A stretch of DNA of 64,000 nt from Stenopsyche tienmushanensis (GCA_008973525.1 WACJ01000313.1:186001-250000), one strand, 5' to 3'; counted from the stretch's first letter, positions 12,601 through 25,822 are shown. Notes: generated by a model not told the origin, from the letters alone. Made by a program: numbers and translations.

Positions 12601-15600
12601 GACCTAATTCATATTTTCTAGTGCTCAACGGATCATTTAAAGAAGTGGAATTTCATCGATTGACTGATGGAGGTAAGCATAATGAATAGAGTATGATGAT
12701 TCATATGCAAATATAGGATTATTTTTATGCGCTCTCGACTGAATATTTTAGTATAAGGTCAAACATGACGTCTATATGGCTTTATCCTAAAATAAAATAG
12801 AAAACGTTTTTTCATTGTACATAACACAAACTATTTATTTAAGTGAACGCCTGTATTTTTTCTCATAAAAATGAAATATTTCATTTCAGGACTTCTGTTA
12901 TCGGTCGATGGTTCATCTTTTACCACTTATATGAAAGAGGAGGTAGATAGATATAGAATTGTAATAGGTAATCAGACATGTGTCTTCGATAAAGAAAATG
13001 ATCCCTCTCAATTACGAAGTCCATCAGCTGGTAAAATAATCAATATACTTATTGAAGACGGGGGACATGTTACTAAAGGGCAGCCTTATGCTGAAATAGA
13101 GGTGTATATTCATTTTGATTGTAATGAATTATGGTGCACATTATTTATTTTACGTATTTCAACATTAACAAAACATATTTTGATTCTTAGGTTATGAAAA
13201 TGGTAATGACCTTGTCAGCTCAAGAATCAGGATTGGTGTTTTTTGCAAAAAGGGCTGGTGCTATATTAGATGCTGGATCTATTATAGGACATTTAGGTAA
13301 CTTTTTTTAGAAAGTATTATTCAATGCAAAAATTATAGTTTTGTTATATATTCAAGACATCATGTACTGGCTGAGAGTGATTTAATGGTGAAATGGTTTT
13401 TTTAGAACTCGATGACCCATCTTTAGTGACAAAAGCTATGGTATATAAAGGCCAGTTTCCTCAACTAGACGTTAGTACCCCTCTCGCTCCTGAGAAATTG
13501 AATCATTTGCACAATAAATATAAAATGATTTTGGAGAATACATTAGCAGGTTTTTAAAAATAAATAATGTTATTTAATAAAGCAAATTTGTTTTTAAACT
13601 CTTTTATTTGGAGATTTATTTTTTTACAGGTTATTGTCTACCAGATCCGTATAATGCTCCACGCTTGCGCGAAGTCATGGAAAAATTCATGCAGTCGCTG
13701 CGTGATCCATCGTTACCCTTGTTGGAATTACAAGAGGTCATCGCATCTATATCTGGGCGGATACCAATATCTGTAGAGAAGAAAATTCGTAAATTGATGA
13801 CATTGTATGAAAGAAATATTACAAGTGTGCTTGCCCAGTTTCCAAGTCAGCAAATAGCTAGTGTGATTGATAGGTATGTTTATATTTAAACTTTATATAT
13901 TAATTAGTTTTTATGTGTATAACTCTCTGATAACTTGGATAGCAAAAAATATACATCATCCCTGATTTAACATGTAGAAAGTTTTGTCATAGAGAACTTT
14001 GTATAAACATTTTTACAAGTTTTTTTTTTTAAATTGTTTGTGTTGTGTTTGGTTGTATGTGTTAAATACATGAAACAGAGGTCCAATAAAATAACGGTTA
14101 TTGCACTGCAACAATTCAAGCACATGTCCGACAAAAACCCGTTATACATTTCCATACTTGAGTATTCTATTTGGTAGCTATTTTATATCAAGTAATAGAT
14201 GTTTTCTAGTGTAACCATTTTTTAAAAATATGTAATAATGTGCAAGAAAGAAAAAAAATCCTCCAATCAAGTTGTATTTATATTTAATGTATTATTAGAT
14301 TACAATTAATTTGAATTGTTAATTTTTTAATTTTAAATGTATAATCTTTTCAGTCATGCAGCAACGTTACAAAAACGAGCTGATCGTGACGTATTCTTTA
14401 TGACAACACAGGGCATTGTGGTATTAGTACAACGTTATCGAAATGGTATACGAGGACGGATGAAAGCAGCCGTTCATGAACTTTTAAAACAATATTATGC
14501 AGTGGAAAGTCAATTTCAACTAGGTAAAAACATAATAATTTCTTGTATTGGTAATGAAATTAAATAAGCCATTGATTTTCTTTTCTTTGTATTTTATTTT
14601 AGTTTTGATTTTTATTAATCTTAAAAATGTGTCTTTTATCTAGGGACATTTTGTCAGAACTATGATTTTAATTTTTGAACTCACTTATTATACAATATTT
14701 ATTGATTTAGCGTTGTTATTTCATAATATTTATAGGTCACTATGATAAATGTGTCACGGCACTCAGGGAGAAACATAAAGATGATATGATAACTGTCACC
14801 AACACAATATTTTCCCACAGTCAGGTTTCTAAAAAAAATCTCTTGGTGAGACCCTAATTTTTATATCATTTAAAAGATTATGTATATTTTTATATTGCAT
14901 ATTATGAATAACTTGAATAAATGATTTGAACTAGTTAATATTACCATGTTTATAGGTGACACTGTTGATAGATCATCTTTGGTCAAATGAACCTGGATTA
15001 ACTGATGAATTGGCTACAACTTTAAATGAACTCACGTCATTAAATAGATCTGAACATTCAAGAGTGGCATTAAGGGCTAGACAAGTATGTTTTACGTTTA
15101 CAATTTAAAAAAAGAACTGATCTTCTAAATGTGTTCTTCATCCTATCTTAAAATGATTTTTAGGTGTTGATTGCAGCACATCAACCGGCATACGAATTGA
15201 GGCACAATCAGATGGAGTCCATATTCTTATCAGCTGTAGATATGTATGGACATGATTTTCATCCTGAAAATTTGCAAAAGCTTATTCTTTCTGAAACTTC
15301 AATTTTCGATATTCTTCATGATTTCTTTTACCATTCTAACAGAGCAGTAAGTTATTTTTTTTTAAAATGTGTTAATTTAAAAATAATAATTTAAATGAGT
15401 ACTTTTTTGTTAGGTATGCAATGCTGCCCTTGAAGTTTATGTAAGGAGGGCATATATTTCATATGACTTGACATGCCTACAACATTTGGAACTTAGTGGT
15501 GAAATAAGCATTGTACATTTTCAGTTTGTACTGCCCACTTCTCATCCCAACAGGTTGTTATAAAATTGCCAATCCTTAATGATTTATTACTGCGACATAA

Positions 15601-18600
15601 TTTTATAGTTACATTTATTCAAATATGTATAATAAAAGTCATTTTTTTAAACTTTTTGTGTGAATCAGGATAAGATAAAATGAATAATTTTTATAATATA
15701 TGCTTTGAAATTTTTAATCAATCGACATGTAAGTCGGAGATTATTATAGCTTTTTATATTATTAATATAGAATACCACCAAATCAATCAGAAATGGAGTT
15801 TTCTATTCCAACTGAGGACTATAATGCACCCGGACAAGCAAAATCTTATTTTAGAACAGGTTGCATGGCTGCTTTCAATTCTTTTAGAGAATTTGAACAG
15901 TATGCGGATGAAATATTGGATCTTTTAGAAGATTTTGTAACTCCGGCATTTATAAGTAGCAAGGTAAATATTGATGTTATCACAACATTTTAACAATGAG
16001 AGTTGAATTTATGTCTATAGATTCTATTATGTAATTGTTTATTATTTAACTTTTATTAAGGATCTACAAGCAATACAAGACGGTGTTTCTGAAAGTAGAG
16101 ATAGTACAAGTATAAATGTCAGTATGTCTGATTATGGAAGACAGAATCCTATAGAAATTGACGAGGTACTATATTTTTATCTGCATGATTTTTTAAAATA
16201 TATTTGTATATTTAATGTTATTCTCTGTTCCAGCCAAAGGAACCGATTCACATACTATGTGTGGCAGTTCGCGATCAAGGAGACATGGACGATACTGAAA
16301 TGAGCAAAATGTTTGGAAATTTCTGTTTACTGCACAGAGAAGAGCTTCACACTAGAGGGATACGTAGAATAACATTTGCAGCCCTAAAAAAGTAATTGAT
16401 TTACAAACGTGTAAAATGAAATTGATTTAAATTCCGTACTAAACTATTTTCATACATTTTAGACGACAGTTTCCTAAATTCTTCACATATAGAGAAAGAG
16501 ATTTGTATACAGAAGATCGAATATATCGTCATTTAGAACCGGCTTGCGCATTCCAATTGGAACTCAGCCGTATGAGAACCTATGACCTGGAAGCTCTTCC
16601 GACGTCAAATCAAAAAATGCATTTATATCTTGGAAAAGCCAAAGTAAGTGCCATATATTTTTGCAAAACTTAATATTTTATCGATAGATCGATAATAAAC
16701 CTCCATATTTTTTAGGTAGCGAAAGGTCAAGAAGTAACAGACTATAGGTTTTTCATTCGTTCCATTATTAGACACTCAGATCTCATAACGAAAGAAGCAT
16801 CATTTGAATATTTGGAGAACGAAGGGGAAAGGTACATCAATTGTGTTATTTTACATCTTTATTATTTTTTAAACTATATTTTTTCATTTATTTAAATACA
16901 CACGTTTCTTTTAGAGTACTTTTGGAAGCAATGGACGAGTTAGAAGTTGCGTTTTCACACCCGCAATCTAAAAGAACTGATTGCAATCATATTTTCCTTA
17001 ATTTTGGACCAACTGTAATAATGGATCCATCAAAGGTGAACTAAATCAAATTTATAGATTGCTATGTATTTTTAGTTTAAAGTTACTGAAGATTTTGAAT
17101 TATTTCATCGATAGATAGAGGAATCAGTTACGAGAATGGTCATACGTTATGGGCCTCGATTGTGGAAATTACGAGTGTTACAAGCCGAGTTAAGAATGAC
17201 CATTCGAGTTTCTCCGACTGCACCCACTCAAAACATTCGACTCTGTCTTGCCAACGATTCTGGATATTTCTTGGATATTTCTCTATATACGGAAGTGACT
17301 GATCCTGTCACTGGAGTTGTAAGGATAACTTTTAGTTATCAACAATGCTAGTTAATTACAATGTAAATTTTGTATATGAGATTTTAAAAACTTATTTTAG
17401 ATACTATTTCATGCATACGGTCCACGACAAGGGCCAATGCATGGATTGCCAATTTCTACGCCCTACGTCACCAAGGATTTTCTTCAACAAAAACGTTTTA
17501 CAGTAAGTAAATAAAATTTATTTCGCCAATGTATTGATTTGATTTTTATAGCTAAAATAATTTGCATCGATATTGATATGTATTATCTCCATACTTTTTT
17601 AAAACTTTTAACTTTTAAACAGTTGATATTTCTTAATACTATTAAAGTCATTTGGCTGCACTTGTTTTGATAAAAAAAAATTATATGAAATAATCTCAAT
17701 TGGCTTTCATTCAAAATATTCAAATAACACACGGAGGATGGGGATTGCGTAACTAATCAACTTGCTTTTGCTAAATCGATTGAAAAGTATTTTTGATTTG
17801 TACCATTAATGATTCTAATTTGGTTTGAATATAAATGTCGTATTTGTTTGTGGAATCTTAATATTTTACTTAATATTTATAGGCTCAGCAGTCTGGCACG
17901 ACCTATGTCTATGATATACCAGCTATGTTCAGGCAAATGGTGGAACGAATGTGGAAAGAATACCGTGCTGAGAGGCCTCATATTAACATTCCCATTCCGG
18001 AACAGCTACTAGATGTTTCAGAACTTGTTTTGGAAAGTGACGGACGACTCGTCGAGCAAAAACGGCTTCCTGGCCAAAATAATGTATGTCATGCCGAGCT
18101 TTATGCATAATAATTTATAAATCTAGATTTTTAAATATTTAAAACAATTTGAGTTACAGCAGACTTGATAAGATTTTTTATTTATTAGATTGGTATGGTA
18201 GCATGGGTGATGACTTTACACACGCCGGAATATCCCAACGGCCGTGATGTAGTGCTCATCGCTAATGATTTGACTCATTGCATCGGAGCCTTCAGTCCGC
18301 CTGAAGATTTTCTCTTCTGTCTTGCGTCTGAACTCGCCAGAGAAAGGAAAATACCTAGAGTATGGAATTCAAAACTGTTAATAAAAATACTCGATTATTT
18401 CTTTGAATTTAAAAATATTATTTTATTGTTCCAGCTTTATGTGTCTGTCAATAGCGGTGCAAAAATCGGTTTAGCCGAAGAAGTTAAAAAATTATATCGG
18501 GTGGCTTGGGAGGATTCGAATGCACCCGATCGAGGTTTTCGTTATATATATTTATCAGCCGAAGATTATTCTCAGTTAGCTCCGTTGTCATCTGTCAGAG

Positions 18601-21600
18601 CAGTTCTCATAGACGACGAGGGAGAGGCTCGATACAAGATTACTGATATAATTGGTAAATGCAATTATTATTTTGAGCTTTTTTACTCATTTATAAGTTG
18701 TAGATCTGTTATGCATTTTAAAATACGGTTTATTAACATTTCGAGAACATATTTTTTTAGGCAAAGAAGACGGATTGGGGGTCGAAAATCTTAAATATGC
18801 AGGTATGATTGCAGGCGAGACTGCAAAAGCATACGAAGAAATTGTTACTATTTCTATGGTTTCGTGCAGGGCTATAGGCATCGGATCATACTTACTGAGG
18901 TATCTTATAATATTTTACTGATTCGATTATTTTAATTTATTCATGTTGTAAAATAAATGATGTTAATAATTTATTGGTAAAATATTTTTATAGATTGGGA
19001 CAGCGTGTTATTCAAATAGAGAACTCTCACATTATATTAACCGGATACAGTGCTTTGAATAAACTGCTGGGAAGAGAGGTATACGCTTCTAATAACCAAC
19101 TCGGTGGTGTACAAATTATGCATAATAATGGGGTTGCTCATAAAACTGAATCAGCCGACCTCGATGGAGTATATACCATGCTAAAATGGCTCAGTTACAT
19201 TCCTAAGGTGAGTCCGAATTAATTTTATTTTATATCACAACTAGATTGTAATTTAAGAAATTAAATAAATATGCATTGCAGTTTTTAGTTTAAGTTAACA
19301 TTTATATATTTTTAGGATAAAGGTAGCTCCGTTCCGATAATTATACCTGCAGATCCGATAGACAGAGATGTCGGTTTTATGCCGACACGGTCACCTTACG
19401 ATCCGCGTTGGATGCTAGAGGGCCGCGAGGGTCCAGGCGACGGCTCATGGCAGGCTGGATTTTTCGATAAAGGATCATGGGAAGAAATTATGAGACCCTG
19501 GGCGCAGACCGTGATTACTGGTATGAAAATTATTTGTTGTTGACAAAAATATTACATTGAGTTTATATTCATAGAAAATTTGAGACTCATTCGATGCTTT
19601 TTCAGGGAGAGCGCGATTAGGTGGGATACCTGTCGGGGTCATCGCTGTGGAGACTCGTACTGTTGAAGTTACATTGCCCGCAGATCCTGCTAATCCAGAT
19701 TCTGAAGCGAAAACAATATCCCAAGCTGGACAGGTAATTCAATCAACATATTTAAATATTTTTATTAAATATTGTGTAAATACAATAATTTACTTTTCAG
19801 GTTTGGTTCCCAGACTCTGCCTATAAAACTGCTCAAGTTATAAATGATTTTTCAAAAGAAGATTTACCTATTATAATATTTGCTAACTGGAGGGGCTTCA
19901 GTGGAGGGATGAAAGGTTTACATATTTTCCATATAATATACTATTGTTATATATTTTTTTATAAATTTCATAATAACATCACTAGGTTTTTTTTTTGACT
20001 CGTTGAAAACCTAATAATTTTACATTTTATGTGTGAAATTCAATGATTGAGGGGAAAAAGTAATTAATCAAGTGCAATAAACTTTTTAAGATATTAATTA
20101 CACAAATGTTATAATTGTATAAAAGTTATAGTTCTCACATATTTAATAATTATTTAATAATATCATTAAAGTAATATAATGTTACAAACTTACGAATTCA
20201 TAGGTTAATATTATTCCAAAGTTAAGTTGTTGAAAAGAGATCACAGATTTTTCCATGTTTTACTTATTTTGTGCAAAGTATTCAATTACTCGTTCAGTTC
20301 ATTGCATAAACTTGTATGATTTATAAATGTCATACAATTGTGATATATTGAGATTTTTATATTAGTGTATGAGACTACGATAAAAACTGTTTTAGTATAC
20401 ATTTGTTTGGAATTTGCAATCAGTAGTGTCAAAATGTACAACCTTTTTATGTAAATTGTTTTACTAATAAACATATTTCTTATTTATTTTAGATATGTAT
20501 GAACAAGTTCTAAAGTTTGGTGCTGAAATTGTTTTTGCTCTACGTAAAGTAAATAGTCCAGTTCTCGTCTACATTCCCCCGGGAGGTGAACTGCGAGGAG
20601 GCGCTTGGGCCGTCGTCGACCCTATGATCAATCCTCGCTATATGGAAATGTATGCTGATCCAGAATCTAGGTAAGTTACTGAAATCGTGAAGTTTGCAAT
20701 TATATTTATAAATTAATATCATGCTTAGTATTTGCCAATTATACGATGATTGTTATTTTTTAATCGCTCTTATTTTAGAGGGGGAGTTTTGGAAGCCGAA
20801 GGATTAGTGGAAGTGAAATATAAAAAAAAAGATCTTTTGAAAACGATGCACCGTTTAGATGAAATGTTGATCGACCTAAATAAGAAGCTAAATATTCTCA
20901 AAGAAAAGCTAACACAGTTTGCTGATAAGGAAATACCTACCGAGGCTGATATATCTCTAGGTAGTTGTTTTAATATTTGTATGCATTTACAATGACCATA
21001 TTACCGATTTGATTTGCGATGAAATAATAACAATTCTTGTATTGAACCCGACCGGTTTGATCTGTTGAAATATTTTTGACTAACAAAATCTTCTTAAAAT
21101 TCAATTTAAATTATATTATTATTTCAGATAAAAAAAAATCTGAACTAAATTCAGAACTTATTGCAATAGAGAAAAAGATCTGCGAAAGGGAAAATTATTT
21201 GATGCCTATTTATCATCAGGTTTGTTCTTCTGTATTATTTATGTTTACTATAGCCACATTGATAATTTTAAACGCAACTTAAAATGAGTTTATTTTAATT
21301 TTTAATACAGTTTAAAATATATATATTGTTCGCATTTCAGGCTGCCGTTTTCTTTGCTGAACTTCACGATACGCCAGAAAGGATGCTGGAAAAAGGCGTT
21401 ATTTCGGTACAAAACCAAAATAAGATTTATTTGTGCCTTACTTTAAATGTGCTATTTTTCAAACAAAGAGTCACAATTTTGGAAAAACTTGAGCATTTCT
21501 CAGTTATATCGGTAAAAGTAGTTTTTGCTCAGTCAAGAATATGCATTTTATTTTATTTCAGGAAATAATTCCTTGGCGAAAATCGAGAGCTATATTGCAT

Positions 21601-22210
21601 TGGAGACTTCGCAGGTTGCTCCTTCAACATTGTGCTGCTAAAAAGTTGTTATCGTCAAAACAAGATCTGAGCGAAGGTCAGACCACCGCTATGATGCGAA
21701 GATGGTTCGTCGAAGACAGAGGAACCACCGAAGTCAGTTTGGAATATATTTTTATTTAATTATATAGTTTTCATCAGTTTTTAAAAATGTGGTCGCTTTA
21801 ACGTTTTCCAGGCATATCAATGGGAGACGTCGAACGAATCGGTTTGCGAATGGCTCGAACAACAAATGTCGGATTCTAATTCTGTCATGAATCAGAATAT
21901 TACTGCAGTTCAGAAAGACGCACAGATAAATTTAATCAAAGAGAGTCTCGATGTAAGTTAAAATAATCAAAATGACTACAGTTTTTATGGAATTATTTTA
22001 ATTAGAGCTCGTTAAATCTCTCGTTTTTTAATGTGTTATTAATTTTCTAAAATATATTATAAATTTCATTTTTATATTATTCAGAACTGTCCCGAAGCCG
22101 CCATGGACGCCGTCAGCGAACTATGCAGAAGATTGACTCCGTCTCAGCGAGCGGAAGTTATCAGAACGCTGACGCAGTTGGAACTCGGAGAAACACAACA
22201 GACACAATAG
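681..22210 (+). CDS. ACC: Acetyl-CoA carboxylase, long isoform (48 coding exons, 2375 aa)
   Basis: A cytosolic multidomain biotin enzyme that carboxylates acetyl-CoA to malonyl-CoA, the committed step of fatty-acid synthesis. I joined 48 exons with GT..AG introns, all in phase, giving 2375 codons, the usual length for animal ACC. Order: a short N-terminal region with a conserved NFTLGG-like motif and the AMPK-type serine 97 (preceded by LRPSM), ATP-grasp biotin carboxylase, BCCP with biotinyl Lys 794 in VMKM, the long central region, then carboxyltransferase. N-terminal exons are 681-761 and 928-1124, the second ending on a split Arg codon that finishes at 5459. The remaining exons are listed under the domain entries. 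The stop is TAG at 22208-22210. The start at 681 is inferred: splicing CAG|GTGCCG to TTTTCAG|C keeps phase 0, but the donor is not strong. The body of the gene is certain; the first two exons are probable. Confidence 0.96.
3081..3557. mobile_element. TTAA-ended inverted-repeat element (piggyBac-type MITE), 477 bp
   Basis: The left end reads TTAACCCTTTGCACTCC and the right end, reverse-complemented, reads TTAACCCTTTGAACTCC: 16 of 17 bases match. TTAA target duplication followed by CCC is the signature of the piggyBac superfamily. No transposase frame is present, so it is a non-autonomous element. It sits in acc intron 2. The ends are seen directly; assignment to the superfamily is inference from the TTAA/CCC rule. 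Confidence 0.7.
3580..3660 (-). other. Exon-like 81-bp segment inside acc intron 2
   Basis: On the minus strand an acceptor (ATCAACAG) precedes 27 open codons reading [19 protein letters not shown] and so on to STVHIE, followed by a donor GAG|GTATAA. It is phase 0 at both ends and locally GC-rich. I do not recognise the peptide and find no partner exons nearby. On the plus strand the same DNA reads [16 protein letters not shown], reminiscent of the start of a zinc-finger-associated (ZAD) domain, but without a good donor. It could be an exon of a nested minus-strand gene, a decayed gene fragment, or chance. Confidence 0.25.
4487..4522 (+). promoter_or_regulatory. TATA box plus initiator for the alternative acc first exon
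   Basis: TATAAAAGG lies at 4487-4495 and a TCATTG initiator-like hexamer at 4517-4522. The initiator A at 4519 is 32 bases after the first T of the TATA box, the spacing expected for an insect core promoter. The predicted 5' UTR is then about 86 bases, up to the ATG at 4605. The pair sits inside the second acc intron in a CpG-rich island. This is a direct reading of motif and spacing; use as a promoter is inferred. Confidence 0.6.
4605..4852 (+). CDS. ACC: Alternative first coding exon of acc (short isoform, about 2365 aa in total)
   Basis: The ATG at 4605 opens 82 codons plus two bases (AC) and ends at a consensus donor, GTGAGT, at 4853. The next acc exon (5459) supplies the missing base, so the frame continues exactly into PSMSQGTV with Thr at the junction instead of Arg. 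The peptide is basic, Ser/Pro-rich and has no hydrophobic segment, so a membrane-anchored ACC2-like isoform is unlikely. It holds three RRxS motifs at residues 4-7, 38-41 and 57-60, which are possible basophilic-kinase sites. A TATA box lies 118 bases upstream of the ATG. I know no homologue of this peptide by sight; support comes from promoter, start, donor and phase agreeing. Confidence 0.7.
5907..6145. mobile_element. TTAA-ended MITE in acc intron 3, 239 bp
   Basis: The left end TTAACCGCTTCATGC matches the reverse complement of the right end, TTAACCACTTCATGC, at 14 of 15 bases. The interior includes a GC-rich patch near 6060-6125 in an otherwise AT-rich intron. There is no coding capacity. 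The TTAA boundaries suggest mobilisation by a piggyBac-type transposase. Its sequence differs from the element at 3081, so it is a different family. Confidence 0.65.
8458..8748. mobile_element. TTAA-ended MITE in acc intron 9, 291 bp
   Basis: The left end TTAACACTTTGTAT pairs with the right end, whose reverse complement is TTAACACATTGTAT (13 of 14). The interior carries CpG-bearing blocks (near 8500 and 8665-8735) foreign to the surrounding AT-rich intron. It is noncoding and is the third TTAA-bounded insertion within acc introns. Confidence 0.6.
12276..13296 (+). other. ACC: acc exons 15-18: linker and biotin carboxyl carrier domain
   Basis: Exons: 12276-12385, 12506-12672, 12890-13101, 13191-13296. 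The last two encode the carrier domain: [18 protein letters not shown], then EIE spliced to VMKMVMTL. The Lys of VMKM (residue 794 of the long isoform) is the biotin attachment site; it lies just after an intron at a phase 0 junction. The canonical Met-Lys-Met is present, so biotinylation by holocarboxylase synthetase is expected. Confidence 0.95.
13406..17318 (+). other. ACC: acc exons 19-32: central region
   Basis: Exons: 13406-13549, 13630-13873, 14354-14523, 14736-14845, 14956-15084, 15164-15346, 15414-15553, 15771-15963, 16061-16165, 16234-16391, 16463-16643, 16716-16831, 16915-17035, 17115-17318. This is the eukaryote-specific central region, which positions the two catalytic halves. 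Recognisable blocks are [58 protein letters not shown] and [19 protein letters not shown]. Exon 27 (16061-16165) is the least conserved part and sits where animal ACCs vary; its frame is still intact. Confidence 0.93.
17401..22210 (+). other. ACC: acc exons 33-48: carboxyltransferase domain and C-terminus
   Basis: Exons: 17401-17502, 17883-18083, 18189-18359, 18435-18654, 18761-18899, 18994-19207, 19316-19520, 19606-19733, 19801-19915, 20493-20670, 20779-20960, 21128-21219, 21341-21406, 21562-21732, 21812-21952, 22085-22210. They encode the crotonase-fold carboxyltransferase, which moves the carboxyl from biotin to acetyl-CoA. Landmarks are [58 protein letters not shown] and [13 protein letters not shown]. 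The domain is complete. The protein ends LGETQQTQ. Confidence 0.95.
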
Positions 22211-24189
22211 AATAATAAACGTGTATACATATAATATATATAAACAAATCATTGGGTTATGTAACTCTCAATATTTTTTTTGGGAACGGTAAATTAAATA
22301 CAGGCTGTGGTTAAACATAACTTTTTAAATCGGTAATGTGATTTAGCTCCTCAAATATATTCATAGATGTATATAAAACTTTATTATGATTTTTTTTTAA
22401 ATTTAATACTTATACGAGTACAATCTTCTACGGAAATAGATATAGATACATTATTTATTATTTAAATGAAGCATTCCATTTTTTAAACGTTGACAAAGGA
22501 ACTTGTATTCTAGTGACTGTCAAATTCTGCGATTCCAGTAACTTCTGTGACTCATCCCATTATCGAAAAGTTTATATAGATCATTAAATATTATCCAATG
22601 TTTGGTTTAAATATATGTCTGCGTAGGAATGAACGTTTACGTGCTCATATTTTTATTTTAACGGGTGTAAGGAATAATTTTTTTTATCGTTAGATGAATA
22701 TTTATTATTGTAAAAGAAATGGAATTCGAGACGAACGTTTTGATTTCTTGACGATCGAAATTAAATAGATCGTTTCGCATGCACAACGTATGGGCGGGGC
22801 AAGCTTTAAATGTCGATTCCGTTTTAATTCAAAGGGAATATTCAATTTTAGAATCTAAGGTGCGCGCTTTTAGTGTACGTTTGCGATGAATGTTCACGCA
22901 CGCTTCTCGAGCGATCGGCTATTGCGTTAATGAAAAATGTGGAATTATTTATATGATTGATCACGTTTTATAATCGTGTATACGTATCGAGGTTGATTTT
23001 CATGTTGATATTTTTTCGTCTCGAATGTCGATAGTTTTTTCTCGCAATCACGGTATGTCTTAAAGATGAAATTTGACCTCGTGCCTGGAAATAAATATTT
23101 TTGTTATTTATATTTAAATAAAAGTATACACAATTAAAACTGCTCGAGGGTTACACGATGGCTGCTAATAATTTATTAAATTGATATGTTGAAAATTGTA
23201 TTTGCACATTTATTGCATGACTGTTGACATTTTATTCGATCATTTGATGATATTTTGACGTTTGTTATTTTTAATTGTTATTTATTGAGATACTTGTACA
23301 TGAAATCATAGTTATTAGATCTCGTGCAGCGAGACTTTGTACATTTCACACGGACCTCTAAATCGATAAGTCTTCTGATTCCGTTCCGCATACATACCTC
23401 TCCCATCTGATCCGCTCTAGATCGCGTAGAGTCTGTCCGAGCTCGCTGTATGAAATTCTATATATTATAAAAATGAAAGATGTTCAAATCTGCATAAGGA
23501 AATTGCTTGATTATATTTTTGAAAATTGTATAATTAATTTATTTTTTGATCGCTAAACATGTGCAGCTAATGAAATTGTTAAATATATTTTTAAAAATTG
23601 CAAATACTCAGAATGAGAATTTTATTTTCCCTTTCCCGTCGGCTGTCGCTCAACGTGTCGCAGACTCGAGGGTAAATTTGATTGCATTTTATATGATGTA
23701 CAGAGTTTTATTGTTTTTGTTGGAATGAAATTTATCTAAAATTATGCACAGTGTATGTTTCTTATTATGCATATTTAGGATGATATACTTTTAGTGTCTC
23801 CTTATTGTAAAAGTTGTTTTAAAAATTTTATTTTCATTAAAACAATCCTCAATGGTCGTAAATCATCTCTGATATGACAGATCATGTCGAAACTGGCCAT
23901 TTTGCTCTTTCTGGAAAACTTGTAAATCATTTGTAATGTTTGTTCATAAAATAAATGATTTAAAATAAAAATATTGCTCGTAATGAGAATCGTCTGTATA
24001 AAACTGGCATCCATTGTAGGGTGGAGTAAATTTGCAAGTTTATTTTTAAAGCAAAAACATTTCATAGTTTATTAAGTGTCATTAAAAATGAAGATCTTAA
24101 TGTTATGAGTTATTCGATTCTCAAAAAATCTTTATCTCGCAGTGTGCATATGTGGATGGTAAATTTTGGGATTTATATCGGTTAGAGCA
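22211..24189. other. 3' flank of acc and intergenic DNA
   Basis: Sequence after the acc stop. AATAAA occurs right after the stop (near 22214) and again near 23089 and 23116, so the 3' UTR may be short or extend to about 23.1 kb. The remainder is AT-rich with no coding or repeat signal I can support. Confidence 0.5.
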
Positions 24190-24400
24190 GTCGCGTTTCA
24201 GCTATTGACGGAGGGGAGGCGACGTGAAGGCAGTCTCGCCGAGAAAAGGGCAGTATCTGCGGCGTCGTCGTCGGAAGTGGACGCGTCGGTCCGTTCGTGT
24301 TCGGTCCGTTAGTCCTCCCGAACGCAGCGCGAACGACCGTGCGAATCGAACCGAGCGGATATTTAAATCGTCTTCCGTGTCGTATTCAAACATGTGATGT
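24190..24400 (+). promoter_or_regulatory. GC-rich patch, possible leader exon or promoter of four-jointed
   Basis: A CpG-rich block in AT-rich DNA, with repeated CGGTCCGTTCGTG/CGGTCCGTTAG motifs near 24290-24315. It is 1.4 kb upstream of the splice acceptor (TTTTTTCAG, ending 25761) that opens the four-jointed coding exon. A gene whose coding exon begins with an acceptor must have an upstream noncoding exon, and this is the best candidate by composition. No clear donor was identified, so this remains inference. Confidence 0.35.
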
Positions 24401-25761
24401 TTAAAAAAGATGTACGTATTTCAAATTTGGCTCGTTTTTCTTGCGACATCTTTTACTCGTGAACTTTGAGCATATCGAAAATGCACATTTCAAACGGTGT
24501 TTTGGCGCATAACAACTCAAAACCAAAATCTGTCGTTACGTTCGACAATGTCGCAAAAGAGTCTGGCCTTTCAATTCGATCATTAAATGGTGCATTTTTT
24601 ACGAGAATTTAAAATATAAGACGGCAAATTTGACGATCTCAGATTTCAGCTCGATTGCAGTGCACCAAAAAAGCATTACAATGCAATTTTGATAATCGTG
24701 TTTATCATTCGCGAAAAATTCATTTTATATCCAACAATATTTTGCAATCAAAATCTGCATTCAATCTCGATTTCGACGATCCACTTAAATCGCAAATAAA
24801 ATATTACTATTTATATTTTTGCAGCATAATCAGTGAGATTGTCGATTCCGATTAGGTCATCGATGGTCAAATCGCAATCGCGGCACTCCTATGACTCTTA
24901 TTTTTTGCCTAAATTTGTTTTTATAGATTGTAAAATGCAAGGAAGCTCGACGTTTGGTGCGGATAAAGTCTCCCGCGAACGATAAAATTGACATCGTTTA
25001 TTATTTTGCATTTTTCACACATCCGCGCAAGAAACGGTGCATAGGTTTTCGACGTGATTTATTGCTATGGATCTTGAATTAAATAAATCTCGCGATTCGG
25101 TGGACGCCTACGGATGCCGACGAATAAAGAAACGATTTATAGGACTACATTTGTACATAAATAATACTATTCGCTAGATGTGCCATAAAAACTTTACGCA
25201 TCGCGGACCAAATGCAAATATGAGCGATCGTGAGCCGTCCGAGTCCTCGCTTTTCGCGCTCACTCGTCGTTCCAAATTGTTCACGGAATGTCTCCTCATC
25301 TGAGGGAACGATGATGAAATGTACGAGTTTTATAACAATCAGTAATAACCTTCCGTCATTTGTGCTATATAAATTTATTGTTTTCTTTTCTTGTTAAAAC
25401 GTGTCTTCGCTCGATTCTGGCCTATAATGATTTTGCTACGAAGCTAACGCGGACGAATTGAATAAAATGAAACGAAAAGATGGGCACACGATGTTACATC
25501 GCGAACGACTCGTCTTCAGATTTCGAGCTTTACTTCATTTTTTATACAAAGCCAATCGAAGAGCGAGCGATGACGACTCTCGAAGGAGACGCGTCCGTTT
25601 GCCTCGTTCGACATTGTGTCGAGTGTCGAATGTTTAAATAGACATTCCGTGTGATTTTTTTTTTCTTTTTGCAAATATTATCACATCTACCGATGCAAAT
25701 ATAAAGAAAAAAAGTCCACGTCCGCGTCGAGACTGCCGACTGTAAGGGTGTTATTTTTTCA
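24401..25761. other. Presumed 5' UTR intron or upstream region of four-jointed
   Basis: Mostly AT-rich with scattered CpG-bearing patches. It ends in a clear acceptor, TTATTTTTTCAG, at 25750-25761. No coding signal or repeat is recognised. Confidence 0.4.
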
Positions 25762-25791
25762 GGCGCGCGAACGCAGAGTCCGGAGGGCGAC

Positions 25792-25821
25792 ATGAGCGAG
25801 GGGGAGTTCGAGATCGGATAG
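25792..25821 (+). promoter_or_regulatory. Upstream ORF in the four-jointed leader
   Basis: Nine codons (MSEGEFEIG) between the acceptor at 25761 and the main start. Its TAG at 25819-25821 is separated from the main ATG at 25823 by a single G. An upstream ORF ending this close could allow reinitiation only inefficiently, or could lower translation. The reading is direct; a regulatory role is inferred. Confidence 0.45.
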
Positions 25822-25822
25822 G